In this document: piece by piece, positions 56,066 through 63,383 of the stretch
How positions within the stretch are numbered: position 1 is the first letter of the stretch
Layout of the letters: each line of letters opens with the position of its first letter
DNA from: JANSWP01 sp041941305
GTDB lineage: Bacteria > Bacteroidota > Bacteroidia > Chitinophagales > Saprospiraceae
Direction of reading: 5' to 3'
Assembly (NCBI GenBank): GCA_041941305.1
Contig: JBGTQJ010000024.1
Coordinates: 72,700-136,699 of the forward strand
DNA length: 64,000 nucleotides
The notes under the pieces: model-generated
Told to the model about the DNA's origin: nothing
Databases searched by the model: none
What the model saw: the letters and a program-made list of their open reading frames with translations, nothing else
Program-made: the position numbers and the translations under genes

Positions 56066-56240
56066 AGAGTTTGAGAGTTTGAGAGTTTGAGAGTTTTAGA
56101 GTTTGAGAGTTTGAGAGTTTTAGAGTTTTAGAGTTTGAGAGTTTGAGAGTTTGAGAGTTTGAGAAATTCATTGCCAGTTTTCTCAAATTCTCAAATTCTC
56201 AAATTCCCATATTCTCATATTCTCATATTCTCATATTCTC
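56066..56240. repeat. Facing arrays of 8-bp repeats between the sigma and anti-sigma genes
   Basis: Array 1 (56066-56161) is 12 copies of AGAGTTTG, three of them varied to AGAGTTTT. Array 2 (56181-56240) is about seven and a half copies of TCTCAAAT and TCTCATAT. TCTCAAAT is the reverse complement of ATTTGAGA, one base different from the array 1 unit GTTTGAGA. The two arrays can therefore pair into a long imperfect hairpin in the mRNA between the two genes. The uniform 8-base period makes both arrays prone to copy-number change. Confidence 0.9.
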
Positions 56241-56250
56241 AATCTCTCCT

Positions 56251-56853
56251 TCAAGAATAGGGTTTTAGTAATTTAAGTAATTGCGGATTTCCTTTTATTT
56301 TTTTTACAAATCCAGTCAGGCAAATATGTTTTTTCTTTCTTGCTACCCCTTCACTTTTATATCCAGTTTTTTGGGCAATTTCTTTCATCGAATAACCGGC
56401 AGCCCAAAGAGATATCACTTTCCTACATTGTTCATCCAACTTGGAAAGGAGTCCTTCAATAACATTTTTTCTTTCCTTTATAAATTGATAGTCCTCTGTA
56501 GTGTTTTCTCCAAACTCATTTGAAAGTGTATCTGGAATTTCAGTAATTGGAACTGCCTTTTTTTTCAATTCTGCAATCCAGACAAACCTGCAAATTCCAC
56601 CAAAATAAGCTTTTAGTGGAGCCTCCCCAGTGAATTTGTCCGCTCTAACCGACATAACCAATTTCAACAAACAATCGTGATAATAAGCTTCTTTATCTAA
56701 TCTGACTGAGTTGGTTGATCGAACATACCGAAAAGCAATATTCCGATAGTCAGCATGATCATATAACCATCCAATCATCCGATTGCGATTCACTGCCGAG
56801 CCTTTCAAGGCAGTTACGATAGCATCGTCGGTGTAGTTTTCTCTTTTGTTCAT
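56251..56853 (-). CDS. ECF-like sigma-70 family RNA polymerase sigma factor
   Basis: A 200-aa sigma factor with regions 2 and 4 only. Region 2 covers residues about 10-100 (ALKGSAVNRNRMIGWLYDHAD, YHDCLLKLVMSVR, FTGEAPLKAYFGGICRFVWIAELKKK); region 4 covers about 130-185 (LDEQCRKVISLWAAGYSMKEIAQKTGYKSEGVARKKKHIC), including the helix-turn-helix that reads the -35 box. The ATG at 56853 is kept because DDAIVTALKG is a typical ECF N-terminus. The promoter box CAATACGG ends 2 bases before this ATG, so the transcript may be leaderless. It leads the minus-strand operon sigma, anti-sigma, TPR-CHAT, and possibly the amidase. Confidence 0.88.
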   Translation of the reverse strand: MNKRENYTDDAIVTALKGSAVNRNRMIGWLYDHADYRNIAFRYVRSTNSVRLDKEAYYHDCLLKLVMSVRADKFTGEAPLKAYFGGICRFVWIAELKKKAVPITEIPDTLSNEFGENTTEDYQFIKERKNVIEGLLSKLDEQCRKVISLWAAGYSMKEIAQKTGYKSEGVARKKKHICLTGFVKKIKGNPQLLKLLKPYS

Positions 56854-56855
56854 AT

Positions 56856-56889
56856 CCGTATTGTAAAAATTAGGGGTTTTCGTTACCGA
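56856..56889 (-). promoter_or_regulatory. Two-box promoter of the sigma operon, CGGTAACG-N17-CAATACGG
   Basis: On the minus strand TCGGTAACG (complement of 56881-56889) is followed 17 bases later by CAATACGG (complement of 56856-56863). The same layout occurs before the divergent gene at 57090. The box geometry fits an ECF -35/-10 promoter, so autoregulation is likely. Confidence 0.6.
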
Positions 56890-57027
56890 GGAGAGGAAAA
56901 ATTTTAAAATATTTTTTTCAAAATCAAAAAGCCATGAGTAAAGCCATTGAAAATCAATTATTTATGAAAACCTTCTAATTGTAATTATGCAAAAGCTCAG
57001 CTTAAAAATAAAATTTTTTCTACATCA

Positions 57028-57061
57028 TCGGTAACGTTTTTTTCAAGATTCTCCAATAGGG
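57028..57061 (+). promoter_or_regulatory. Two-box promoter of the CHU_C gene, CGGTAACG-N17-CAATAGGG
   Basis: TCGGTAACG (57028-57036) is followed after exactly 17 bases by CAATAGGG (57054-57061), 28 bases before the start codon. It matches the sigma operon promoter at 15 of 16 box positions and identical spacing, while the spacers are unrelated. Confidence 0.6.
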
Positions 57062-57089
57062 CAATAAATACTTTTATCACACCAAACCA

Positions 57090-58325
57090 ATGAAAACTAA
57101 AATGAAAACTAAAATGAAAAGTGAAATGAAAGTGAAAACTAAAAGCACTATTACAATCGCCCTACTTTTTTGTCTATTAAATTTAGATTATTTAGAGGCT
57201 CAAACAGATACCATTTTCGTAACCTATGGAATTAATTTATGTGCAGGGGAAGCATTCCAGGGGGAAAATTGGTTTGCTGACACTATAATCCATAGACACC
57301 ATATTTCTTATAGTGGTATTGATAGTATTACAACTTTCCATATAGACATTTTGTCTCCTGAGAATTTTAGGATTGAAGGGGAGACAGCCTTTTGCAAGGG
57401 AGAAATTTCAATTCTGGACGCAGGAAACTATGCCCAATATATTTGGTCCAATGGTAGTGCAGATTCTAATATAGATGTATCAGCTACAGGAAAATATGGA
57501 GTGACAGTTACCAATTCAGCAGGCTGCACTGCAACCCATTCTGTAGAAGTTTTGGTTTCTGATATTTTTTTGGAAATAGGGCTTATTGAACCAAACTGCA
57601 ACGGTTATGCCGATGGGACTTTGATTGCAGCTGCTTCCGGGGGAATTGAACCCTATTTATTCTCTTTGAATGGTGACGCTTTTCAACCAGAATCAGATTA
57701 TGGAGAAATAGAAGCAGGAGATTATGAAATAGTTACACAAGATGCCATAGGATGTGAGCAAACTGAAGAGGTGGAAGTAACGGAACCTGAAATTTTTGAA
57801 GTTGATCTGGGAGAAAATGCAACCATATTGAAAGGAGACAGCTTGAATATATCTTTACACTCTAATCAACCTATTCAATACATTCAATGGCAACCACAAA
57901 TTGGACTGAGCTGTTCCAATTGCCCAAGCCCTATCTTAAACCCCTCTAAAACGACCACTTATGAAGTCTTCGTCACCAATATACATGGATGTATTGCGGA
58001 TGATGAAATATTAATTGAGGTGGATAAAATTCGCAAAGTCTTTATTCCAAATGCCTTTTCACCAAACGGAGATGGAGAGAATGATCAACTCACCATATTT
58101 ACAGGGGCCGGTGTTAAATCCATCAACCGAATGGAGATTTTTGATAGATGGGGCAATCAAATTTTTGAAACAAGAAATCATTTGCCTAACGATGTGGGAC
58201 GTGGTTGGGATGGAACATTCAAAGGGAAACAAATGCAATCGGACGTGTATGTATTATTTGCCGAAATCACATTTACAGATGGGGAAAGCGAGGTTTTTGA
58301 ACAAGACATAATGCTACTAAGATAA
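57090..58325 (+). CDS. Secreted protein with SprB-like unit and type IX (CHU_C) domain
   Basis: A 411-aa exported protein. The N-terminus is a run of MKTK-type repeats encoded by 12-base units with four in-frame ATGs, followed by a signal peptide core (STITIALLFCLLNLDYLEAQ). The mature protein has a Cys-containing head, an Ig-like unit (ILDAGNYAQYIWSNGSADS), a SprB-like unit (LIEPNCNGYADGTLIAAASGGIEPY without the break, about residues 168-240), a second Ig-like unit and a type B sorting domain (VFIPNAFSPNGDGENDQ, FDRWGNQIFE, GRGWDGTFKG, EQDIMLLR). It is the smallest CHU_C protein in the window. It faces the sigma operon across a divergent promoter with matching elements, so it is the prime candidate target of that sigma factor. 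Confidence 0.92.
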   Translation: MKTKMKTKMKSEMKVKTKSTITIALLFCLLNLDYLEAQTDTIFVTYGINLCAGEAFQGENWFADTIIHRHHISYSGIDSITTFHIDILSPENFRIEGETAFCKGEISILDAGNYAQYIWSNGSADSNIDVSATGKYGVTVTNSAGCTATHSVEVLVSDIFLEIGLIEPNCNGYADGTLIAAASGGIEPYLFSLNGDAFQPESDYGEIEAGDYEIVTQDAIGCEQTEEVEVTEPEIFEVDLGENATILKGDSLNISLHSNQPIQYIQWQPQIGLSCSNCPSPILNPSKTTTYEVFVTNIHGCIADDEILIEVDKIRKVFIPNAFSPNGDGENDQLTIFTGAGVKSINRMEIFDRWGNQIFETRNHLPNDVGRGWDGTFKGKQMQSDVYVLFAEITFTDGESEVFEQDIMLLR

Positions 58326-58331
58326 TAGTAT

Positions 58332-58378
58332 CTCCTGTCGCTGACTGGAGGAATATAATTTCCGGTCAAGGACCGGAA
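58332..58378 (+). promoter_or_regulatory. Two consecutive hairpins in the spacer after the CHU_C gene
   Basis: Hairpin 1 (58332-58350) pairs CTCC-T-GTC with GAC-T-GGAG, one T-T mismatch. Hairpin 2 is a perfect 8-bp stem TTCCGGTC/GACCGGAA (58360-58367 and 58371-58378) with loop AAG. There is no T-run, so this looks like an mRNA processing or attenuation element, or a REP-type sequence, rather than a terminator. Confidence 0.55.
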
Positions 58379-58398
58379 CTACTTCAAAATCAACAATT

Positions 58399-58914
58399 AT
58401 GAAAACAATCACATTTTTCATCCTTTTCACAGGATTTGGCTTTCAATCAATGTTTGCTCAATCAGCAGCGCTTGAGCAACAAACAATTCCACTATCATCT
58501 GAACAACAATCAGATTGCGGTGCAGATCTATTTGCTTCCAGAATTCAATTAACCAAATTTTGGTCGCCTGAATTGGAAACAAAAAAAGGAATGTGGGTCA
58601 ATTACCATTATACCTGTATTGTAGAAAACATTGGCAATCAGGTTTTCAAGCCTGGAGATTCGGATTATTCCTTGTACTTATTTGAAGGAGAAAATAAATT
58701 ATTGGAAAAAACAGCATTGCCAAAAATCGAAGCAGGAGCGACTTATAAGTTCAAGCATAATAAAAGAGTTTGGGTAGAATATGAAAATCCAGGTCAAAGA
58801 GAGATTCCAAAATTTGATTCCAAAATATTTTTCAGGTTGGCGACTTCTGCTAGTGGAAACCGCTTGAATCAACCAGATTGTAATATGAAAAACAACCTGG
58901 TCTTTGCCAAATAA
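58399..58914 (+). CDS. Exported CARDB-like beta-sandwich protein
   Basis: A 171-aa protein with a signal peptide (MKTITFFILFTGFGFQSMFAQ). The central part (WVNYHYTCIVENIGNQVFKPGDSDYSLYLFEGENKLLEKTALP, in two blocks) looks like a CARDB or other Ig-like beta-sandwich: a strand, the VENIGNQ turn and further strands. Two cysteines (residue about 40 in SDCGADLF and near the C-terminus in QPDCNMKNN) may bond. No sorting domain is present, so it is probably periplasmic. It follows the CHU_C gene by 73 bases, most likely in the same operon. Function unknown. Confidence 0.8.
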   Translation: MKTITFFILFTGFGFQSMFAQSAALEQQTIPLSSEQQSDCGADLFASRIQLTKFWSPELETKKGMWVNYHYTCIVENIGNQVFKPGDSDYSLYLFEGENKLLEKTALPKIEAGATYKFKHNKRVWVEYENPGQREIPKFDSKIFFRLATSASGNRLNQPDCNMKNNLVFAK

Positions 58915-58940
58915 TTTTCGTACTCAAAAAATAATTCAAA

Positions 58941-59432
58941 ATGAAAAAAACAATCTATCTAATGATTATTGGAATTACGATTTGTTTTTCCAAAAAAGCT
59001 ACCGCACAGGACATACCGCTAGATTTGATAGGTAGTGGCGGAGGCTACTTCCATCATACAACTATAGGAGATCTTCACTGGTCTGTTGGAGAAATCATGA
59101 CTGAAACCTATTCAAACGGAGATGTCCTAACACAAGGATTCCATCAATTGTATTACAATTTAGTCCCTGTTTGGGAAGTACCTGACCTACAGTTTGAACT
59201 TAGCATTTATCCAAACCCTACTACAGATTGGATTAACCTGAAAAGAGACAACTCTAATCCAATGAATGCTAGTCTTTTCAATGTTTTAGGTCAAAAAATG
59301 ATGGATATTGAATTATCTGAAATGAACCAGGAAATAGATTTGGGAGCATTTGCGGAGGGTATGTATTTACTGAGTATATATGACAAAAATCGAATATTAA
59401 AAACTTATCGGATTCAAAAGGTTAGTTTATAA
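58941..59432 (+). CDS. Small secreted protein with type A type IX sorting domain
   Basis: A 163-aa protein with an N-terminal signal (ending KKATAQ) and a C-terminal type A type IX secretion domain: YPNPTTDWINL (about residues 92-102), LFNVLGQKM, and the final GMYLLSIYDKN and YRIQKVSL strands. The short passenger (residues 24-90) contains GGGYFHHTTIGDLHWSVGE and TLTQGFHQ-like segments, common in Bacteroidota proteins of this build. It lies 26 bases after the CARDB-like gene, so it is in the same operon. It shows that type A and type B type IX cargo are coexpressed here. Confidence 0.9.
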   Translation: MKKTIYLMIIGITICFSKKATAQDIPLDLIGSGGGYFHHTTIGDLHWSVGEIMTETYSNGDVLTQGFHQLYYNLVPVWEVPDLQFELSIYPNPTTDWINLKRDNSNPMNASLFNVLGQKMMDIELSEMNQEIDLGAFAEGMYLLSIYDKNRILKTYRIQKVSL

Positions 59433-59498
59433 AAACACTTGAATAACCCTCAATAATCCTTGAGAATCTAATAATAATAACCATTTTAAATCACCATC

Positions 59499-59900
59499 AT
59501 GAAAAATCAAATAATTATCATCGCTAGTATTTTTGGACTTTTGCTTTCCACTACTTCTTGTAAAAAAGAAGAGACCATTTTAACAAAAATTGATTTAATT
59601 TCTCAGCATATTTGGAAATTAGATGATACAACAGTTTCGGCGGATTGTGAGGAAGACGATCGCCACACTTTTGCAAAATCTGGTTCCTATGTCTCTGATC
59701 CTGGAATAGATCTTTGTGTGGAAGAGGAAGTACCTACCACAGGTTCATGGGAATTCCTGGAAGGTGAAACAATTTTATCTGTCACCTTGAACGAAGGCGG
59801 TATCAGTGTTTCGATTGAAAGTGAAATAATCACTTTAAATGAGGAAAAACTAATTATTGACACTGGCTTTGGCATAGCTGCTTTTGTACCTGCCGACTAA
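59499..59900 (+). CDS. Small lipoprotein, lipocalin-like
   Basis: A 133-aa lipoprotein with the lipobox LLSTTSC (Cys21). The mature part has the pattern of the short lipocalin-like domain family of Bacteroidota: an N-terminal IWKLDD strand, a Cys-containing acidic loop (DCEEDDRHTF), GSWEFLEGETIL, and the final strands SEIITLNEEKLIIDT. Such domains bind small hydrophobic ligands or act as structural parts; the ligand here is unknown. It is the fourth gene of the plus-strand run, with a hairpin (59924-59963) behind it. Confidence 0.85.
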   Translation: MKNQIIIIASIFGLLLSTTSCKKEETILTKIDLISQHIWKLDDTTVSADCEEDDRHTFAKSGSYVSDPGIDLCVEEEVPTTGSWEFLEGETILSVTLNEGGISVSIESEIITLNEEKLIIDTGFGIAAFVPAD

Positions 59901-59923
59901 GCTTTTAAACAATTTCGATTAAC

Positions 59924-59963
59924 GGCTTTCCCAAGTCGTAAAGAACAACTGCTTGGGAAAGCC
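59924..59963 (+). terminator. 12-bp hairpin between the lipoprotein and fibre-like genes
   Basis: GGCTTTCCCAAG (59924-59935) and its exact reverse complement (59952-59963) with a 16-base loop. No T-run follows, so partial termination or transcript processing is possible. The next gene starts 30 bases later. Confidence 0.6.
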
Positions 59964-59992
59964 CTATTATAAACCATTTAAAAACAAATCAT

Positions 59993-62900
59993 ATGAAAAG
60001 GATTATTCTTTTCCTAGCTATTTTATGTGCCTTTAACAGCTTGATTTTTGCACAAGCACCCCAAAGTTTTAAATATCAGGCTGTTGCAAGAGATGCCACT
60101 GGCACACCATACACAGATGCCAATTTAGGACTTCGTATTACATTAATACAAGATGGCCCCTCAGGTGTTATAGATTATTCAGAAACACATGATGTCACCA
60201 CGACTGATTTGGGAATTTTCACTTTAAATATTGGAGAAGGTACCCCAATAACCGGCTCATTTACAGCAATTAATTGGGGTATGCACCAATATTATCTGAA
60301 GGTTGATATCGACCCTATGGGTGGAACGAGTTTTATCCATATGGGGACCAGCAAATTGCTTTCTGTACCCTATGCATTATATGCCGCTGAATCTGGAAGT
60401 GGAGGGATAGATGATGACGCTGATCCTACAAATGAACTCCAAACTTTAACCTTGAGTGGCACCGAAATTTCGATTTCTGATGGAAATAACATTGACCTTT
60501 CAGGCATTATTCCTCCAGGTGGAACAGATGACCAAACCATTTCTCTTTCTGGTACTACTTTGAGTATTGAAAGCGGCAATTCGGTAGATTTGAGCAGTGT
60601 ACAAGATGGAGTAAATGACGCGGATGCAGACCCCAATAATGAGCTCCAGAATTTGTCCTTTGATGCGACAAGCAATCAATTGACGATTTCAAATGGAAAC
60701 ACAGTTACCATCCCAAGTGGGGGTACAGATGCAGATCCAGATCCCACCAACGAATTGCAAAATCTATCGCTAAGTGGTACTGAATTAAGTATATCAGATG
60801 GCAATTCATTGGACCTATCAGGAATCATACCTCCAGGAGGAACGGATGATCAAACCATTTCTCTTTCTGGCACGACATTGAGCATTGAGGATGGTAATTC
60901 CGTGGATTTAAGCAGTGTACAGGATGGCGTAAATGATGCAGATTCAGATCCAAATAATGAGTTTCAAAATTTGAATTTGTCTGGTACACAAGTGACAATT
61001 TCCAATGGCAATACCATCGATCTTGCTCCAATTATTCCTCCAGGAGGAACGGATGATCAAACATTAAATCTTTCAGGCACAAATTTGAGCATTGAAAATG
61101 GAAACACGATTGATTTGAGCATTGTGCAGGATGGTGTCAACGATGCAGATAACGACCCTACAAATGAAGTACAATCTCTTTCCCTTTCTGGAACTCAAAT
61201 CACAATTTCTGGTAGCAATACCATTGATTTAAACCCTATTATCCCTCCAGGTGGCTCAGATGATCAAAATTTGAGCTTGTCGGGAACAAATTTGAGTATT
61301 GAGGATGGAAATACGATTGATTTGAGCATTGTGCAAGATGGTGTTATTGATGCAGATAGCAACCCTAGCAATGAAATTCAGACGCTTTCCAAAGCAGGAA
61401 ATACCATTTCATTGTCCAATGGTGGCGGTTCTGTAACCGATGAGGTAGATGATGCAGACAACAACCCAAACAACGAAATCCAAAGTATCACTAAAAGTGG
61501 TAATACGGTGACACTTTCAAATGGAGGTGGTTCTTTTACAGATGAGGTAGATGATGCAGATAACAACCCAAATAACGAAATCCAAAGTATCACCAAGAGT
61601 GGCAATACGGTGACCCTTTCAAATGGAGGTGGTTCTTTTACAGATGAAGTAGATGATGCAGATAACAACCCAAATAATGAAATCCAAAACCTTTCTCTTT
61701 CCGGTAATACCATTAATTTATCAAATGGAGGTGGAAGCGTCACCATACCGAGTACCTCATTTTGGGAAGCCTCTGGAAATGATATTTATAACAACAATTC
61801 TGGTTATGTAGGTATAGGAACAGACAGTCCTGAAGCTGCATTGGAAGTGAAGGGGGATCCAACCAAAATCATATTGAATGGTTCACAATTTAACTACGCA
61901 ACAACTGAATATCGCATTAAAGAAACTACTAGTGGAGGTGTCACCAATATTGAAGAATTTGATATTGAAGGAGTTGATTTTGGAGGAAGTTCTGCAATGA
62001 ATTTTACATTTTCTGAATTCAGTTTACCCGGAGGTGGCTTGGTTCATCACCTATTTCAATTGAGGCCGCTTGTAGCAGGAGGTGGTCACCAGGCAAAAGT
62101 TTTTGGACAATTAAATGCATATGAAGGCTTGTTTGATAATTATGTTGGTGTTGGAGAAGATCATCCAACTTTAGGAAAATTTTATTTGAGAACAGATTTG
62201 GGTAGTGGACCACTTACAGATATCAGATTCAGACTCAATTACGAAGATTATGTCGCAGGAGCAGTTTTTAGAAATATGGTTGATTTTTATCCTTTTGGAT
62301 CCATTACTGGAGGAGAATTGACAGATATTCAGGGTGAATTAAGAGCAAATCATGCTGAATTCATCGACAATGATGGGTATGCAAACGATGTGGTTTATGC
62401 TGGAAGCACTTTTGCCGGATATGGTTTTCATGCAGATATTACCGGAACAGCTGCAGTTGCAGGTCATGGTAATGGAACAACTATAGGAATTGAGGGTTGG
62501 AGCGGCTCCGGCCCTGGGGGACAATTCAGTTCAGGCTCTGGTCCAGCTTTAGTTACTGATGATGGCTTTGTGGGAATTGGAACGACGACCCCCTCACAAG
62601 ATTTTCACGTAGCAGGAAATTCCAGGATGGATGGCTTTTTGGAGTTTTTCGGAGGAAGTACATCTGTTGGTTATATCACAGCACCCTCAAGCGGAACGGT
62701 ATTCAATTTGGGAACTACTGTTACCGGTATCCCATTCAGAATAAATCAGGGATTATATTCAAGAATATATATAGCAAATACAGGAAATATTGGAATAGGG
62801 ACGGAAGATGTAGGAAGTTATAAAACAAAAATCAGTCACGGTACTTTTGGATTCAATCTTGAAAACTCCACATCAGAGGACGACTGGGAATTTTGGGTAA

Positions 62901-63343
62901 ATGGCACTGCCGGACATTTACAACTATTCCAAAATGGAGTCTTAAGGGGTCAATTTGATCCTTCATCTGGTGCCTACCTGGCGCTTTCTGATAAAAATAC
63001 CAAAACCAACATCCGTCAATTGCCAAATGTGTTGAATTCAGTCATGAAGTTGCCAGCATCTCAATACGAATACAAAGAAAATAATCCATCCAATCGAAAA
63101 TCCATTGGTTTCCTGGCACAGGATGTTCAACAACTTTTCCCAGAATTGGTACATGAGAATCAGGGTGAAAGAGAAACTGGTCTTTTAACAGTTGATTATT
63201 CAGGATTTGGAGTTTTGGCTATTAAAGCGGTACAAGAACAACAGCAAATCATTGAAAAGCAACAAGATAAGATAGAAGAACTGGAAGATAGATTATTAAG
63301 GTTAGAGCAATTGCTATTGAAGGCAAAGGATGAGAAGCAGTGA
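59993..63343 (+). CDS. Large exported fibre-like protein with peptidase S74 self-processing end
   Basis: A 1116-aa protein. The signal peptide (ending SLIFAQ) is followed by a Bacteroidota head domain (APQSFKYQAVARDATG to LLSVPYALYAAE, residues about 22-132). A long repetitive region (about 135-590) has LSGT-x-(L/I)SI-x-x-GN-x-(I/V)DL units alternating with DAD-x-(D/N)P-x-NE-x-Q, ending in three near-identical 34-residue units. A tail-spike-like beta region follows, including VGIGTT and VGIGTDSPEA motifs. The C-terminal S74 intramolecular chaperone domain begins near residue 995 (SDKNTKTNI with Ser999 and Lys1004 as likely dyad), has GFLAQDVQQLFPELV, and ends in a coiled coil (IIEKQQDKIEELEDRLLRLEQ). 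S74 domains trimerise phage tail fibres and cleave themselves off. No type IX sorting domain is present. Confidence 0.92.
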   Translation: MKRIILFLAILCAFNSLIFAQAPQSFKYQAVARDATGTPYTDANLGLRITLIQDGPSGVIDYSETHDVTTTDLGIFTLNIGEGTPITGSFTAINWGMHQYYLKVDIDPMGGTSFIHMGTSKLLSVPYALYAAESGSGGIDDDADPTNELQTLTLSGTEISISDGNNIDLSGIIPPGGTDDQTISLSGTTLSIESGNSVDLSSVQDGVNDADADPNNELQNLSFDATSNQLTISNGNTVTIPSGGTDADPDPTNELQNLSLSGTELSISDGNSLDLSGIIPPGGTDDQTISLSGTTLSIEDGNSVDLSSVQDGVNDADSDPNNEFQNLNLSGTQVTISNGNTIDLAPIIPPGGTDDQTLNLSGTNLSIENGNTIDLSIVQDGVNDADNDPTNEVQSLSLSGTQITISGSNTIDLNPIIPPGGSDDQNLSLSGTNLSIEDGNTIDLSIVQDGVIDADSNPSNEIQTLSKAGNTISLSNGGGSVTDEVDDADNNPNNEIQSITKSGNTVTLSNGGGSFTDEVDDADNNPNNEIQSITKSGNTVTLSNGGGSFTDEVDDADNNPNNEIQNLSLSGNTINLSNGGGSVTIPSTSFWEASGNDIYNNNSGYVGIGTDSPEAALEVKGDPTKIILNGSQFNYATTEYRIKETTSGGVTNIEEFDIEGVDFGGSSAMNFTFSEFSLPGGGLVHHLFQLRPLVAGGGHQAKVFGQLNAYEGLFDNYVGVGEDHPTLGKFYLRTDLGSGPLTDIRFRLNYEDYVAGAVFRNMVDFYPFGSITGGELTDIQGELRANHAEFIDNDGYANDVVYAGSTFAGYGFHADITGTAAVAGHGNGTTIGIEGWSGSGPGGQFSSGSGPALVTDDGFVGIGTTTPSQDFHVAGNSRMDGFLEFFGGSTSVGYITAPSSGTVFNLGTTVTGIPFRINQGLYSRIYIANTGNIGIGTEDVGSYKTKISHGTFGFNLENSTSEDDWEFWVNGTAGHLQLFQNGVLRGQFDPSSGAYLALSDKNTKTNIRQLPNVLNSVMKLPASQYEYKENNPSNRKSIGFLAQDVQQLFPELVHENQGERETGLLTVDYSGFGVLAIKAVQEQQQIIEKQQDKIEELEDRLLRLEQLLLKAKDEKQ
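61439..61744 (+). repeat. Three near-identical 102-bp tandem repeats in the fibre gene
   Basis: Copies start at 61439, 61541 and 61643 with an exact 102-base period (34 residues, DEVDDADNNPNNEIQ...). The first two protein copies are almost identical, and the DNA differs at few sites, so this is a recent expansion compared with the older flanking LSGT units. Confidence 0.9.
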
Positions 63344-63383
63344 TTTTTCTTTAGGCGAAACCCAATGCTAATGGGGTATGTGT

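Noticed and set aside
56066..56240. CRISPR array
   Set aside because: The 8-bp repeats have no spacers and no cas genes are nearby; it is a simple tandem repeat.
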